NCBI GenBank assembly: GCA_016711225.1
Contig: JADJTK010000009.1
Span: forward strand, 186,001 to 250,000
Source: Opitutaceae bacterium
GTDB lineage: Bacteria > Verrucomicrobiota > Verrucomicrobiia > Opitutales > Opitutaceae
DNA: 64,000 nt
Reading direction: 5' to 3'
Translations under genes and position numbers: made by a program
Part shown: positions 27,481 to 36,316 of the stretch, one piece after another
Numbering within the stretch: the first letter of the stretch is position 1
Layout of the letters: the number at the start of each line of letters is the position of its first letter
The notes under the pieces: model-generated
What the model saw: only the letters and a program-made list of their open reading frames with translations
Told to the model about the DNA's origin: nothing
The model's database searches: none

Positions 27481-29439
27481 TCAGGCGGCGAGAGGCGGGC
27501 GACGCACCAGAAAGACGAGACTGACATGCCGGTGGTCCTCAGGGCGATAGCCGGGGTGCGCGGCCTCTTCCCATTCGGTGTGCGCCTGCCGGCATATCTC
27601 GAAGCCGGCCGAGCGCAGCAGGGCGGCGGCCTGGTCGGGAGAGTGGAATTCGTAGAAATAGCGGTCGCGATACAGGAAGGAGCTGGCGCCGAGGGTCTGC
27701 ATGTCGATGCCGGCCACGCCGTCGTCCAGGCCGGGGATGTTGCAGAGCAGCAAGCCGCCAGGTTTAAGGATACGGTAGAGTTCGCGCAGCACCGGGGCGG
27801 TGTCGGGGAGGGTCTCCACAACGTCGAGCAGGGTGATGCCGTCGATGCTGGAATCGGGCAGGCCGGTGGCACCGAGGTCGGCGCGGCGGGCCTTTACCCG
27901 GGCGCCGATGGCCGGGGGCATCTTGGCAAGGGCGTGCAGGGAGGCGTCGACTGCGTGGGTCTCGTCGGCCCCGCAGCTGAGCAGGAAGGGCAGGTTGCGG
28001 CCTTCGCCCGCACCGGCGTCGAGCAGCCGCGAGGGGGACTGGAGGGAGAGGCGGAAGTCGTCGCGGTAGGAGGCGAGGAACGGCAGCGGCTCGCGGCCCC
28101 AGACCAGTTCGGGCACAGAGGCGTAGAGGCTGTCCCAAGCGTGCTTGTTGGCCTCGTTGAGCGCGGCCGGGGTGGGCGCGGGGGCCGGGGTGGCGAGGGT
28201 CGCGCGCTGGGGGATCCAGTGTTCTTTCATTTCGTGGCGAAGGCAGTGGTGGCTGGCCATGGCGGCGCCGTAGCCGCCGGCGTTGAGAAATGCGAGGGTA
28301 TCGCCCTCCCGGACCTCGGGTAGGGGGAAATCGGAGGCCCAGAGATCGAGGGCCTCGTTGACGTTGCCCGCGATGGTCACCGGCTGCAGCGGACCTGGGC
28401 GGCGGTGAACGGGGGCCGGTTCAAGGGGCAACTGGTAGAAGGCCGGCTCGGGGTGGACGTTGAAGCCGGCGTTGACGCCGACGAAGGTGCGTCCGCCCTT
28501 TTCCTCGACCTGGGTGACCTCGGTGAGCAGCAGGCCGGCGTCCTTGACGAGGTAGTCGCCGGGCTCGAATTCGAGCTGTAGGGCCTGCCGTTGGCCGAAG
28601 TGGCGGCGGACCAACGCGGCCCAGGCGTCGAGGTCGAGGGGGGCGTCGGCCGCGGTGAGCGGGATGCCCAGCCCGCCGCCGAGGTTGAGGCGGTTGATGT
28701 GGGGCGCGGCGTCGAGAAAGTCTCCGATACGGCCGAACACCTCGTCGAGGGCTGGTAGTTGCGGAGTGAGGAAGCCACAGCCGGCGTGGCAATGCAGACC
28801 GGTGAGGCGCAGGCCGAGCTCGCCGGCGAGGGCGAGGGCCTCGGCAAAGCGGTCGCGGTACACGCCGAACTTGGTGGGCTTGGCGCCGGAGTAGCGTACG
28901 AGCGAATTGGAGGCGTAGCCGAGGCCGGCGGCGGGGTTGATGCGCAGGCCGAGCTCGCGCCCTGGGGAGACCTGTGCGAGGCGGCGCAGGGCGGTGAGGG
29001 AGTCGGCGTTGACCCACACGTCGGGGGCCTGGGCGAGGGCGGTGTAATCGGCCGTGCTCAGCGAACCGGCGGTGAAGGAAAGCGCGCGGTCGGCGAAGCC
29101 GCAGGCGCGCGCCCAGGCGATCTCGCCGGGCGAACAGACGTCGAGGCCCACCTCGAGACTGTGCAGGAAGCGCAGGACGGGCTCGAAGCGATTGGACTTC
29201 ATCGCGTAGAGCAGGCGCGCGGGCCGGCCCACGGTGGCGAGGTGCCCGTGTAGGCGGGCGACGTTGGCGGCGATCCGATCGCCTCCGTAGAAGTAGGACG
29301 GGGTGCCGTGGCAGGCGGCAAGGTCGGCGACGCGATGCTCGGCGAACCAGAGGTCGCCGGCGGGGTCGCGTTGGAGGCCGGGCCGGGACCACCACTCGGG
29401 GGCGGGCAGGGCGGAGTGGGGGAATGGATGAGTCTCCAT
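27481..29439 (-). CDS. Fold-III PLP decarboxylase (LysA-like) fused to a class I methyltransferase
   Basis: A protein of 652 residues. Residues about 40-405 are a diaminopimelate/ornithine-decarboxylase-type enzyme: the PLP Lys in YAMKSN (K81), HCHAGCG, NLGGGLGI for the phosphate, EPGDYLV, and a C-terminal NAGGYGAAMASHH. Residues about 430-645 are a SAM methyltransferase (RLLDAGAGEGRNLPFLLSCG and an ILKPGGLLLCNIPG stretch). The two domains are in one uninterrupted frame, so this is a true fusion. A lysine-pathway role is unlikely given the neighbours. It may make and methylate an amine, as in polyamine-like or secondary-metabolite chemistry; the substrate is unknown. Confidence 0.85.
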   Translation of the reverse strand: METHPFPHSALPAPEWWSRPGLQRDPAGDLWFAEHRVADLAACHGTPSYFYGGDRIAANVARLHGHLATVGRPARLLYAMKSNRFEPVLRFLHSLEVGLDVCSPGEIAWARACGFADRALSFTAGSLSTADYTALAQAPDVWVNADSLTALRRLAQVSPGRELGLRINPAAGLGYASNSLVRYSGAKPTKFGVYRDRFAEALALAGELGLRLTGLHCHAGCGFLTPQLPALDEVFGRIGDFLDAAPHINRLNLGGGLGIPLTAADAPLDLDAWAALVRRHFGQRQALQLEFEPGDYLVKDAGLLLTEVTQVEEKGGRTFVGVNAGFNVHPEPAFYQLPLEPAPVHRRPGPLQPVTIAGNVNEALDLWASDFPLPEVREGDTLAFLNAGGYGAAMASHHCLRHEMKEHWIPQRATLATPAPAPTPAALNEANKHAWDSLYASVPELVWGREPLPFLASYRDDFRLSLQSPSRLLDAGAGEGRNLPFLLSCGADETHAVDASLHALAKMPPAIGARVKARRADLGATGLPDSSIDGITLLDVVETLPDTAPVLRELYRILKPGGLLLCNIPGLDDGVAGIDMQTLGASSFLYRDRYFYEFHSPDQAAALLRSAGFEICRQAHTEWEEAAHPGYRPEDHRHVSLVFLVRRPPLAA

Positions 29440-29453
29440 GGCGCGCCGCCGGC

Positions 29454-30344
29454 TTAGGCGATGGCGATGGTCACGCGGCTGCCGGTGATCTCCTTTTCCA
29501 GGTCGGCCTTGAGTTCGCGGGCGACGGCCTCGACCTCGGCGGCCGGTTGCGCCGGGGGGAAGCCGAGCAGGATCTCCACAAACACCTGACTGCCGGAACG
29601 CCGGGAGCGGATTTCGCGCAACTCCTCGTAGCGTTCGAAGTGCTTGGCCAGGGAGCGCAGGATGGCGATCTGCTGGTTCTCTTCCAGGGTGCGGTCGAGC
29701 AGGTCCAGGGTGGAGTTCTTGAAGATGCCCAGGGCGGCGAACAGGATCGAACTGGCGATGATGAGGGAAGCCGCTGGATCGATGTAGAGTGCCCAGGAGT
29801 AGGCCCCCAGCAACGAGCTCAGCGCGAGGGAGAGGAGGATGAAGCCGTTGCCGACCGCCTTGGTGAGGAAGAGCCCGGCCTGGGCGGTGAGCAGGGGCGA
29901 GTTGCGTTCCCGCCCCAACCGGCGCGACTGCAGATACAGGCGGGAGTTGACCACGGCATAGACGACTTGGGCGACTCCGCTAATCCAGACGCCCACGCCG
30001 CTGATATGGGCGGGGTGCAGGAGGGAGCGCACGGCGTTGGCGACGATCACGACCAGGCACAGGAACATGAGCAGGCCGACGATGAGGCTGGAGAGGTTTT
30101 CCAGCTTGCCCACGCCGTAGTCGAACTGGTGGTTCACGCCGCGCTGGATGCGCCGAATCGTTATCCAAGCAAGCAACACCGCCATGAATTCCAGCGAGGT
30201 CTTGCAGAAGTCGGCCAAGATAACCGCGGAGTGTGCGGCCAAGAGGGCGGCCAGCGTGATGGCAAGATCGATGCCACCGGCGACGACCGCGGTCCGGGTG
30301 GCGGATTCGCGATCGCCTCCGCCTTCGTGGGGGACGGCGTGCAT
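29454..30344 (-). CDS. Cation diffusion facilitator (CDF) family transporter
   Basis: A protein of 296 residues with about six membrane helices and a C-terminal cytoplasmic domain of roughly 85 residues. Typical CDF segments are present: HSAVILADFCKTSLEFMAV in helix II, HQFDYGVGKLENLSSLIVG before helix III, and YIDPAASLIIASSILF in helix V. CDF proteins exchange Zn, Mn, Co or Fe ions for protons. The start at 30344 lies two bases after the stop of the STAS gene. A divalent metal exporter inside a PP2C/STAS cluster is suggestive, because PP2C enzymes need Mn or Mg; this link is inference. Confidence 0.88.
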   Translation of the reverse strand: MHAVPHEGGGDRESATRTAVVAGGIDLAITLAALLAAHSAVILADFCKTSLEFMAVLLAWITIRRIQRGVNHQFDYGVGKLENLSSLIVGLLMFLCLVVIVANAVRSLLHPAHISGVGVWISGVAQVVYAVVNSRLYLQSRRLGRERNSPLLTAQAGLFLTKAVGNGFILLSLALSSLLGAYSWALYIDPAASLIIASSILFAALGIFKNSTLDLLDRTLEENQQIAILRSLAKHFERYEELREIRSRRSGSQVFVEILLGFPPAQPAAEVEAVARELKADLEKEITGSRVTIAIA

Positions 30345-30345
30345 G

Positions 30346-30690
30346 TCAGGAGGGAAAGAGGAGGCGGGCGGCGGCGAGGTCGGGCGCGAGGGTGAGAATC
30401 CGGGTGAAGCCGGAGACATCGAGCACGTCGTAGACGGCCGGTTGCACCGCGCAGAGCACGAAGGTGCCACCGGCGGTTTTGATGCGTTTGGCGCAGGCGA
30501 GGAAGACGCGTAGGCCGGCGCTGGAGGTGTAGGTGAGTCCGCTCAGGTCGAGCACGCAACGCGGCGGGTTCTGTCCGGCGAGGGCGGCGGTGATGGCCTG
30601 TTCAACCTGGGGCGCGCTAGCGCTGTTGATATCGCCGCGGAGCGTGACGAGGGCGAAGCCTTCGGCAGGGGTGGGGAGAATTTCGAGCAT
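30346..30690 (-). CDS. STAS-domain anti-sigma factor antagonist (RsbV/SpoIIAA-like), copy 3
   Basis: A protein of 114 residues forming one STAS domain. The strand VTLRGDINSASAPQVEQAI and the switch motif LDLSGLTYTSSAGLRVFL are typical. By alignment to RsbV the phospho-acceptor is the second Ser of TSSAGL, and it is present. It should be phosphorylated by the RsbW-like kinase encoded just upstream and dephosphorylated by the RsbU-like protein farther down. The ATG follows a pyrimidine-rich leader without a Shine-Dalgarno sequence. Confidence 0.9.
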   Translation of the reverse strand: MLEILPTPAEGFALVTLRGDINSASAPQVEQAITAALAGQNPPRCVLDLSGLTYTSSAGLRVFLACAKRIKTAGGTFVLCAVQPAVYDVLDVSGFTRILTLAPDLAAARLLFPS

Positions 30691-30705
30691 GGTGGGGGGA
30701 GCGGG

Positions 30706-31128
30706 TCAGGCGGGGGCTGGCCGGTTGACCACAAAGGTCATACGGTTGCGGTCGCCGCGGCGAGAATAGAGTAGCTCGTCGACGCTGCGGCGGGCCAGAA
30801 AGAGGCCGAGCCCCCCGATCTCGCGCTCTTCGAGCGGGGCGTCGAGGTTGGTGGGGTCGGGGCGGGTGGTGGGGTCGTAGGCCTCTCCGGTATCTTCGAC
30901 GTGGAGGCGCAGCGCGCCGGCGTCGATGTCGGCCGCCAAATAGAGCTCTCCGTCGCGGCCCTTTTCCTGGTAGGCGTGCATGACGACGTTGGTGGCCACC
31001 TCGTCGACGGCGAGCTGCAGGCGGTTGGCGACCTTGTCGGTGAGCTGCGCCTCACGGGCGGCTGCGTGAACGAACTCCGCCACCTGTTCGAGCGACTCGA
31101 GGCGGCCGGGCAGAACGAGCGGGGTCAT
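30706..31128 (-). CDS. RsbW/SpoIIAB-like serine kinase/anti-sigma ATPase (HATPase_c_2)
   Basis: A protein of 140 residues with a GHKL ATPase fold. The N-box reads AVDEVATNVVMHAY, the G1 box HVEDTGEAYDP and the G2 box IGGLGLFLARRSVDEL. This is the kinase of partner-switching modules: it phosphorylates STAS antagonists and may bind a target protein. It is the only such kinase in the cluster, whereas there are three STAS proteins. It lies between STAS genes with gaps of 12-15 bases. No sigma factor is encoded nearby in the cluster, so its target is open. Confidence 0.92.
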   Translation of the reverse strand: MTPLVLPGRLESLEQVAEFVHAAAREAQLTDKVANRLQLAVDEVATNVVMHAYQEKGRDGELYLAADIDAGALRLHVEDTGEAYDPTTRPDPTNLDAPLEEREIGGLGLFLARRSVDELLYSRRGDRNRMTFVVNRPAPA

Positions 31129-31140
31129 GGGAGGGAAGCT

Positions 31141-31476
31141 TCAACCCTCGATGACAGTGGCGTCGTAGGCGGGTAGGAGGATCACCGCCTGGGAGAAGCC
31201 GCTGATCTCGATGGTCTCGCGGACGAGATCCTGGGGGGCGACCACGTAGATCTTCACGGCGACGCCCATCTTCTGGCGGGCGAAGACGAGGATACGCAGG
31301 CCGGCGCTGGCCATGTATTCGAGGTCGCCAAGGAGGAGGGCGGCGGCTTTCACCTTCTGGGCTGCGGCCTGTTCAATGAGTTCGCGGAACTGGTTGGCGG
31401 TGGAGGCGTCGAGGCGGCCGGTGAGGGCGATCTTGGCCACGTTGTTGACGATTTCGAGCTTGGCGGTGAGGGCCAT
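31141..31476 (-). CDS. STAS-domain anti-sigma factor antagonist, copy 2
   Basis: A protein of 111 residues. The opening TAKLEIVNNVAKIALTGRLD, followed by SASAGLRILVFARQKMG-type sequence (here YMASAGLRILVFARQKMG), marks a STAS domain with the acceptor Ser kept in MASAGL. The ATG at 31476 is chosen because the upstream continuation of the frame is basic and unlike protein. The pyrimidine-rich leader (ending TTTCCC) again has no Shine-Dalgarno. Together with the neighbouring kinase it forms a minimal partner switch. Confidence 0.9.
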   Translation of the reverse strand: MALTAKLEIVNNVAKIALTGRLDASTANQFRELIEQAAAQKVKAAALLLGDLEYMASAGLRILVFARQKMGVAVKIYVVAPQDLVRETIEISGFSQAVILLPAYDATVIEG

Positions 31477-31520
31477 GGGAAACGGGGTACTGAGGTTGAG
31501 GGATTGGAGAGGGGAAGGGA

Positions 31521-33641
31521 TTAACGGGCGACCAAAATCACGACGGAGCGGGCGCCCACAAGGATGTGGTCCTGGGCGGAGAGGATCGGTTCGCTGCCCG
31601 GGTCGAAGACGTCGTCGGGGGCGGTGGCGCCGGTGTTGGCGAAGACGTGCCACCGGCTGCCTGATGGAGGGGCCGGCAGGGCGAAGCCGAGGGCGTCCCA
31701 ATGCATGTTGAAGGCGATGTAGAGGGTGTTGTCGGGGGCTTGGCCGTCACGAGCCTGGGTGCCGTCGAGCAGGTAGGCGAAGACGCGGCTGCCGGGCGAG
31801 AAGTCGGCGTACCAGGAGGCGGTGCCGTGGAAGGAGATCTCCGGCAGCCCGCTGGTGGGCGAGATGCGGCCGGTGAGGTGATGGAGCGGCCGCAGCACGG
31901 GATGGGCGCGGCGGAAGGCGATCATCCGGCTGAAGAAGCGGAAGAGATCGGCGTTGGCCGCGCGGGCCGACCAGTCGATCCAGGAGAGATCGGTGTCGTG
32001 GCAATAGTTGTTGTTGTTGCCGTATTGGGTGCGGCCGAGCTCATCGCCGGCGAGCAGCAGGGGCACGCCGTGGGCGAGCAGGAGCATGGCGGCAGCATTC
32101 TTGATCTGGCGACGGCGGAGCGCGTTGACCTCGGGGTCGGTGCTCTCGCCCTCCCAGCCGCAATTCCAGCTGTGGTTGTCGTTGCCGCCGTCGTTGTTGT
32201 GCTCCCCGTTGGCCTCGTTGTGCTTGCCGTTGTAGGCAAAGGAATCGTACAGGGTGAAGCCGTCGTGGCAGGTGATGAAGTTGATCGAGGCGGTGGGGCC
32301 ACGGCCGTTCCAGCCGTAGAGGTCAGGCGAGCCCTGCATGCGCGTGGAGATGGCCCCGGCCATGCCGGAGTCGCCCTTGAGGAACTGGCGCACGTCGTCG
32401 CGGAACTTGCCGTTCCACTCGGCCCAGCGGCCGTAGGCGGGGAAGGAGCCCACCTGGTAGAGGCCGCCGGCGTCCCAAGCCTCGGCGACGAGCTTGCACT
32501 TGGAGAGGATGGGGTCGTAGGCGAGGCTCTCGAGCAGGGGTGGGTTGGCCAGAGGGGCGCCGAAGGCGTCGCGCCCGAGGATGGAGGCGAGGTCGAAGCG
32601 GAACCCGTCGATATGATACTCGGCGGCCCAGTAGCGCAGGCAGTCGAGCACGAAAGCGCGCACGACCGGGTTGTTGCAGTTGAGGGTGTTGCCGCAGCCG
32701 CTGAAGTTGTAGTAGTAGCCCTCGGGTGTGAGGATGTAATAGGTCTGGTTGTCGATGCCGCGGAAGGACACGTAGGGGCCGTGCTCGTTGCCCTCGGCGG
32801 TGTGGTTGAAGACGACATCGAGCATGACCTCAATGCCGGCCTCGTGGAGCTGGCGTACGAGGGTCTTGAACTCGTCCATCTGCATGCCGAACTGGCCGGT
32901 GGCGGCGAGGCCCGCCTTGGGCGCGAAGAAGCCGACGGTGCTGTAGCCCCAGTAGTTGAGCAGGCGCTCACCGGTGCCGGGGGCGATGCGGCTGTTCTCG
33001 AACTCGTCGAACTCGAACACCGGCATGAGCTCGACGCAGTTCACCCCAAGCTCCTTCAGGTAGGGAATCTTCTCAGCGAGACCGGCGTAGGTGCCGGGAT
33101 TGCGGACGCCGGCACTGGGGTGCTGGGTGAAGCTACGCACATGCAGCTCGTAGATGACGAGGTCGGCCAGCGGGGTGCCCACGGGGCGGTCGCCCTGCCA
33201 GTCGAAGTCGTCGAAGGCGATGCGGGCCCGGTGCGGGTACGGCGCGGCCCAGTCGGGCTCCACCCCCCACTGGTTGCGGCCGGAAAGCAGGCGAGCGTAC
33301 GGATCGGAGAGGATCTTGGTCGGGTCGAAGCGATGGCCGCGCGCGGGATCGAAGGGGCCGTCCATCCGATACCCGTACTCGATTTCCTCGACCTCAAGGT
33401 CGAAAACGGTGACGCAGAACACGTCGCCGATGCGGAACTCGGGCGGGAAGGGCAACTCCGCGAACGGGGTGGGTTCTCCCTTGCGGAAGAGCACGAGCGC
33501 ACAGGCGGTAGCGTGGCGCGAGAAGATCGAGAAGTTCACGCCGCCGGGCACCAGCGTGGCCCCGAAGGGCAGCGGCCGGCCGGCCCGGGCCTTGAGCCCG
33601 GCGATCTCATGGGTGGGATAGACGTCGATGCGCGTGTCCAT
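31521..33641 (-). CDS. glgX: Glycogen debranching enzyme / isoamylase (GH13, GlgX-like)
   Basis: A protein of 706 residues, normal for GlgX. The N-terminal CBM48-type domain (about 20-130, PLPFGATLVPGGVNFSIFSR) precedes a GH13 barrel. The catalytic regions are intact: DVVFNHTAEGN (region I), YHIDGFRFDLASILG with the nucleophile Asp, KLVAEAWDAGG with the acid Glu, and NFITCHDGFTLYD with His-Asp. It cleaves alpha-1,6 branches of glycogen. It sits directly between two STAS genes, the same order as recalled for slr1856-slr1859 of the Synechocystis icf cluster. This ties the switch to glycogen turnover. The ATG at 33641 follows a C-rich leader. Confidence 0.93.
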   Translation of the reverse strand: MDTRIDVYPTHEIAGLKARAGRPLPFGATLVPGGVNFSIFSRHATACALVLFRKGEPTPFAELPFPPEFRIGDVFCVTVFDLEVEEIEYGYRMDGPFDPARGHRFDPTKILSDPYARLLSGRNQWGVEPDWAAPYPHRARIAFDDFDWQGDRPVGTPLADLVIYELHVRSFTQHPSAGVRNPGTYAGLAEKIPYLKELGVNCVELMPVFEFDEFENSRIAPGTGERLLNYWGYSTVGFFAPKAGLAATGQFGMQMDEFKTLVRQLHEAGIEVMLDVVFNHTAEGNEHGPYVSFRGIDNQTYYILTPEGYYYNFSGCGNTLNCNNPVVRAFVLDCLRYWAAEYHIDGFRFDLASILGRDAFGAPLANPPLLESLAYDPILSKCKLVAEAWDAGGLYQVGSFPAYGRWAEWNGKFRDDVRQFLKGDSGMAGAISTRMQGSPDLYGWNGRGPTASINFITCHDGFTLYDSFAYNGKHNEANGEHNNDGGNDNHSWNCGWEGESTDPEVNALRRRQIKNAAAMLLLAHGVPLLLAGDELGRTQYGNNNNYCHDTDLSWIDWSARAANADLFRFFSRMIAFRRAHPVLRPLHHLTGRISPTSGLPEISFHGTASWYADFSPGSRVFAYLLDGTQARDGQAPDNTLYIAFNMHWDALGFALPAPPSGSRWHVFANTGATAPDDVFDPGSEPILSAQDHILVGARSVVILVAR

Positions 33642-33655
33642 GGTGGGGGGCGCGG

Positions 33656-33979
33656 TCAGAGTTTGACCTCGGCCAGGGTGGCGTGGGTCTCGAAGAATTG
33701 GAGGAAGCCGGTGATGCGCATCGTCTCCGTGAGGTTCTCGGCGAGCCCGACCAGGATGGCCTTGCCCTTCTTGGCGGTGAGCTGGCGGTGCAGCAGCAGG
33801 AGCACGCGTAGCCCGGCGCTGGACATGTAGCCCACGCGGGTGAGGTCGAGCACGAGCACCGAGCACTCGCCGAGCACCGGGGCCAGCGCGGCCTGCACCT
33901 CCGGGGCGGTCTTGCCGTCGATGGCGCCGTCGAAGGTGACGATGGCGTGCGTGGGATGGCGGGCGATATCGATCTTCAT
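33656..33979 (-). CDS. STAS-domain anti-sigma factor antagonist, copy 1
   Basis: A protein of 107 residues forming one STAS domain: HAIVTFDGAIDGKTAPEVQ and VLDLTRVGYMSSAGLRVLL. The acceptor Ser is the second of MSSAGL. The ATG at 33979 overlaps the stop of the AGE-epimerase gene by four bases, so the two are made together. It precedes glgX by 14 bases. Of the three STAS proteins this one is bound most closely to carbohydrate genes. Confidence 0.9.
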   Translation of the reverse strand: MKIDIARHPTHAIVTFDGAIDGKTAPEVQAALAPVLGECSVLVLDLTRVGYMSSAGLRVLLLLHRQLTAKKGKAILVGLAENLTETMRITGFLQFFETHATLAEVKL

Positions 33980-35826
33980 GAGGTGGCGGCGCTCTGTACC
34001 GGAGCGATGGTGACCTTGAACTTGAGCCGGGGGCCGTCGGCGGGCACCTCGACGGTGAGCGCCTCGGCATCGAAGGCGGTGTAGGGCTGGCCGTCGACGG
34101 TGACGGCGGCGATGCGAATGGAGCCCTTGGGCAGGAGATCCGGGGCGACGTTGAGCTTGTTGCCGGCGAGGTGGCCCGGATACGGCATGAAGAAGAAGTC
34201 CATCGGCACCTTGCGAACAAGCAGGTTGGTGTAGGTGGCCGCCAGGAACGCCAGCTCGAAGGAGTGGTAGCCGCTCATCGAGTGGCTGCCCTTGAGCCGC
34301 TCGGTGCCCATGAGGAAGGGGATACCGTTGGCGAGCACGTTGAAGTAGACCGCGCCGTCCTGGTGATCGAGGAAGTAGGAGTTGTAGAAGGCGGACGACT
34401 CGCGGGCGTGGCGCAGGTATTCCTCCTGACCGACGCAGCCGTGCAGGATGAGGTAGGCGAGGATGGCCTGCTCCTGCTGCCACCAGGCCTTGCGGTCGTG
34501 CCAGGCGTAGCGGTGGAACTTCTCGCCGGGGCCGAGCACACGCTCGACGACGTCGTACCAACCGCCGCGCTGGCGGTCCTCGCCGGCGAAGGGCATGAGG
34601 TCGGCGATCTTGCGGGCGAGCGCCACGTACTTGTCCTTCGGAGCCAGGGCGTTGATGCGCATCAGGTTCCAGGCGATCTTGAGATTGTGGCCGATGACGG
34701 CGCGATTCTGCTGCCAGCCCCAGGTCTGGTCCTTGCTCCAGTCCTCGAAGAACTTCTCCTGCACGAAGGGGCTGTTCTCGTAGTCGGGGAAGCGGTCAGC
34801 GATGGTGTCGCCGGTCTCGACAAGGAAATCGGCGAGATCCTTGCGGCCGGTCGCCAGCACGAGATTGATGAGGAAGGCCGGGGCATGGTCGCCCACGGAG
34901 TTCCAGTTCTTCTTGGCGCGGTTGTGCCCGAGGCTCTCGGCGCGCGGGTCGAGGGTGACGGGGTCGATGTGGGAGAAGTAGCCGCCCTGCTTATCGTCGC
35001 GGAAGAAGCGCTTGAAGAGCTCGATGGTGAGCTCGGCATCCTTGAGGATAGTCTTGTCGCCGGTCATGCGGTACGTCTGGACCGGGCCGGCCAGGGCGTA
35101 GATCTGCTCGTAGGCGGGGATGGCGTAGTAGTCGTCGCCAAACTCGGAGGCGAAGACCTTGTGCTCCTCGCCGCCCTTGAGGTCGATACCGTGGTACCAG
35201 TAGACGATGTTCTCGTCGCGGTCGTAGAAGCGCATGTGGTCGCGCAGGTACTGGGTGCCGCGTTCGGCGGCCAGCAGGAAGTCCTCGCGGCCGGTGAGAT
35301 GGAAGGCGCTGGCGAAGCCGTAGACGAGGCGCGAGATCGTATCGGTCTCCTGGCGATGGTCGGTGGTCTTCGAGCCGCCAAGGGTGAGGTTGGTGCGGTA
35401 GTTCCTGTAATCGATCTTGTCGCCACCGCCGCCGAACTGGGCGTTGAGGTAGAACTCGCCCAGTTCGTTGATCTGGGTGACCCACCAGGAGGGCTTCTCG
35501 AAGACGTAGTCGGAGGCGGTGCGGCCCACGAACTTGAGCTCCTTGACCTCGAACTTGGTGGCGTCGTCCTCGGGGTAGAAGATGCCGTAGGCGTAGATAA
35601 AACGGCCCTCCACGAGCATGGTGCGGATCAGGCCGGTGCAGTCCTGCCAGGGCTCACCGAGGTTGCGTACCATCTGGGCATAGAGGTTGGCTCCGAGCTT
35701 CACCTCGAAGAGGCGCCCATCGCTGGTGCGCATGGTGAATTTCTGGCTGTCGCCGAGGGGGGTGACGACGTATCCGGCGATAAGATCCGAAAACGTGAAG
35801 GAGAGACGGTTCGGGGCGGTGGACAT
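33976..35826 (-). CDS. AGE (N-acylglucosamine 2-epimerase/renin-binding) family protein
   Basis: A protein of 616 residues. A helical (alpha/alpha)6 barrel with AGE-family features fills about residues 130-500: RLVYGFASAFHLTGREDFL, DQTWGWQQNRAVIGHNLKIAW with its His, and KAWWQQEQAILAYLILHG. An N-terminal region of about 120 residues and a C-terminal beta-rich segment of about 90 residues are extra to simple epimerases, so the substrate may be an oligosaccharide or a cellobiose-epimerase-like disaccharide. The ATG at 35826 opens MSTAPNRLSFTF. The gene overlaps the STAS gene behind it. An AGE-like gene also precedes the STAS/glgX pair in the icf cluster as I recall it. Confidence 0.85.
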   Translation of the reverse strand: MSTAPNRLSFTFSDLIAGYVVTPLGDSQKFTMRTSDGRLFEVKLGANLYAQMVRNLGEPWQDCTGLIRTMLVEGRFIYAYGIFYPEDDATKFEVKELKFVGRTASDYVFEKPSWWVTQINELGEFYLNAQFGGGGDKIDYRNYRTNLTLGGSKTTDHRQETDTISRLVYGFASAFHLTGREDFLLAAERGTQYLRDHMRFYDRDENIVYWYHGIDLKGGEEHKVFASEFGDDYYAIPAYEQIYALAGPVQTYRMTGDKTILKDAELTIELFKRFFRDDKQGGYFSHIDPVTLDPRAESLGHNRAKKNWNSVGDHAPAFLINLVLATGRKDLADFLVETGDTIADRFPDYENSPFVQEKFFEDWSKDQTWGWQQNRAVIGHNLKIAWNLMRINALAPKDKYVALARKIADLMPFAGEDRQRGGWYDVVERVLGPGEKFHRYAWHDRKAWWQQEQAILAYLILHGCVGQEEYLRHARESSAFYNSYFLDHQDGAVYFNVLANGIPFLMGTERLKGSHSMSGYHSFELAFLAATYTNLLVRKVPMDFFFMPYPGHLAGNKLNVAPDLLPKGSIRIAAVTVDGQPYTAFDAEALTVEVPADGPRLKFKVTIAPVQSAATS

Positions 35827-35882
35827 GGCGGGAAGAATGGCGGTAACGATGAAGGGAGGGAGAGGGTGGTGGAGGCGGCGGT

Positions 35883-36311
35883 TCAGCCGGCGAAAGGCGG
35901 CGGGGCGGGGTCGTCTTTGTATCCTTGGCAGACTTCGACGACGCGATCGTCGGGGTCGAGGATCCAGACGGCGGCCCAGCCCGGGATGAACGAATCGAAG
36001 TGGAGCGGCCCGAGGTTGACCTTGAGCTCGGCGCCGAGGGTCTGGGCGAAGGCGTCGACATCGGGCACCTGGAAGGCGAGGTGGCGGAAGCCGGGGAAGC
36101 TGTGGCCGTCGGCCTTGGGGACGCCGGCGGGATCGGTGCCCTCGCCCTGGAAGAGTTCGAGGTAGGTATTCTCGTTCTTGAGAAAGATGATCTGTTTGCC
36201 CCCGCCAATATCGAGCACGCGCGCGCGGCGGAAGCCGAAATGGCGGGTGTAGAAACGCTCGGTGGTGGCGAGGTCGCGGCAGGTCAGGCCGGTGTGTGCG
36301 TAGAGGGCCAT
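35883..36311 (-). CDS. VOC (glyoxalase/bleomycin-resistance) family protein
   Basis: A protein of 142 residues with the paired beta-alpha-beta-beta-beta modules of the VOC fold: LTCRDLATTERFYTRHFGF near the start, then FRHLAFQVPDVDAFAQTLGA and a final VWILDPDDRVVEV. His, Glu and Glu positions usual for metal binding (HTGL, YLELFQG, VVEVCQ) are visible. Substrate unknown; an isomerase, lyase or dioxygenase are all possible. It follows the PfpI-like gene by five bases, in line with co-expression with the redox set upstream. Confidence 0.85.
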   Translation of the reverse strand: MALYAHTGLTCRDLATTERFYTRHFGFRRARVLDIGGGKQIIFLKNENTYLELFQGEGTDPAGVPKADGHSFPGFRHLAFQVPDVDAFAQTLGAELKVNLGPLHFDSFIPGWAAVWILDPDDRVVEVCQGYKDDPAPPPFAG

Positions 36312-36316
36312 GGGAA

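Noticed and set aside
27481..29439. lysA naming for the PLP decarboxylase
   Set aside because: The context and the methyltransferase fusion argue against a housekeeping lysine enzyme, so no gene symbol is given.
34171..36165. 664-codon plus-strand open frame opposite the AGE-epimerase gene
   Set aside because: Composition is Val/Gly/Glu/Ala low-complexity as expected for the antisense of GC-rich genes; the minus strand encodes recognisable AGE, STAS and VOC proteins.
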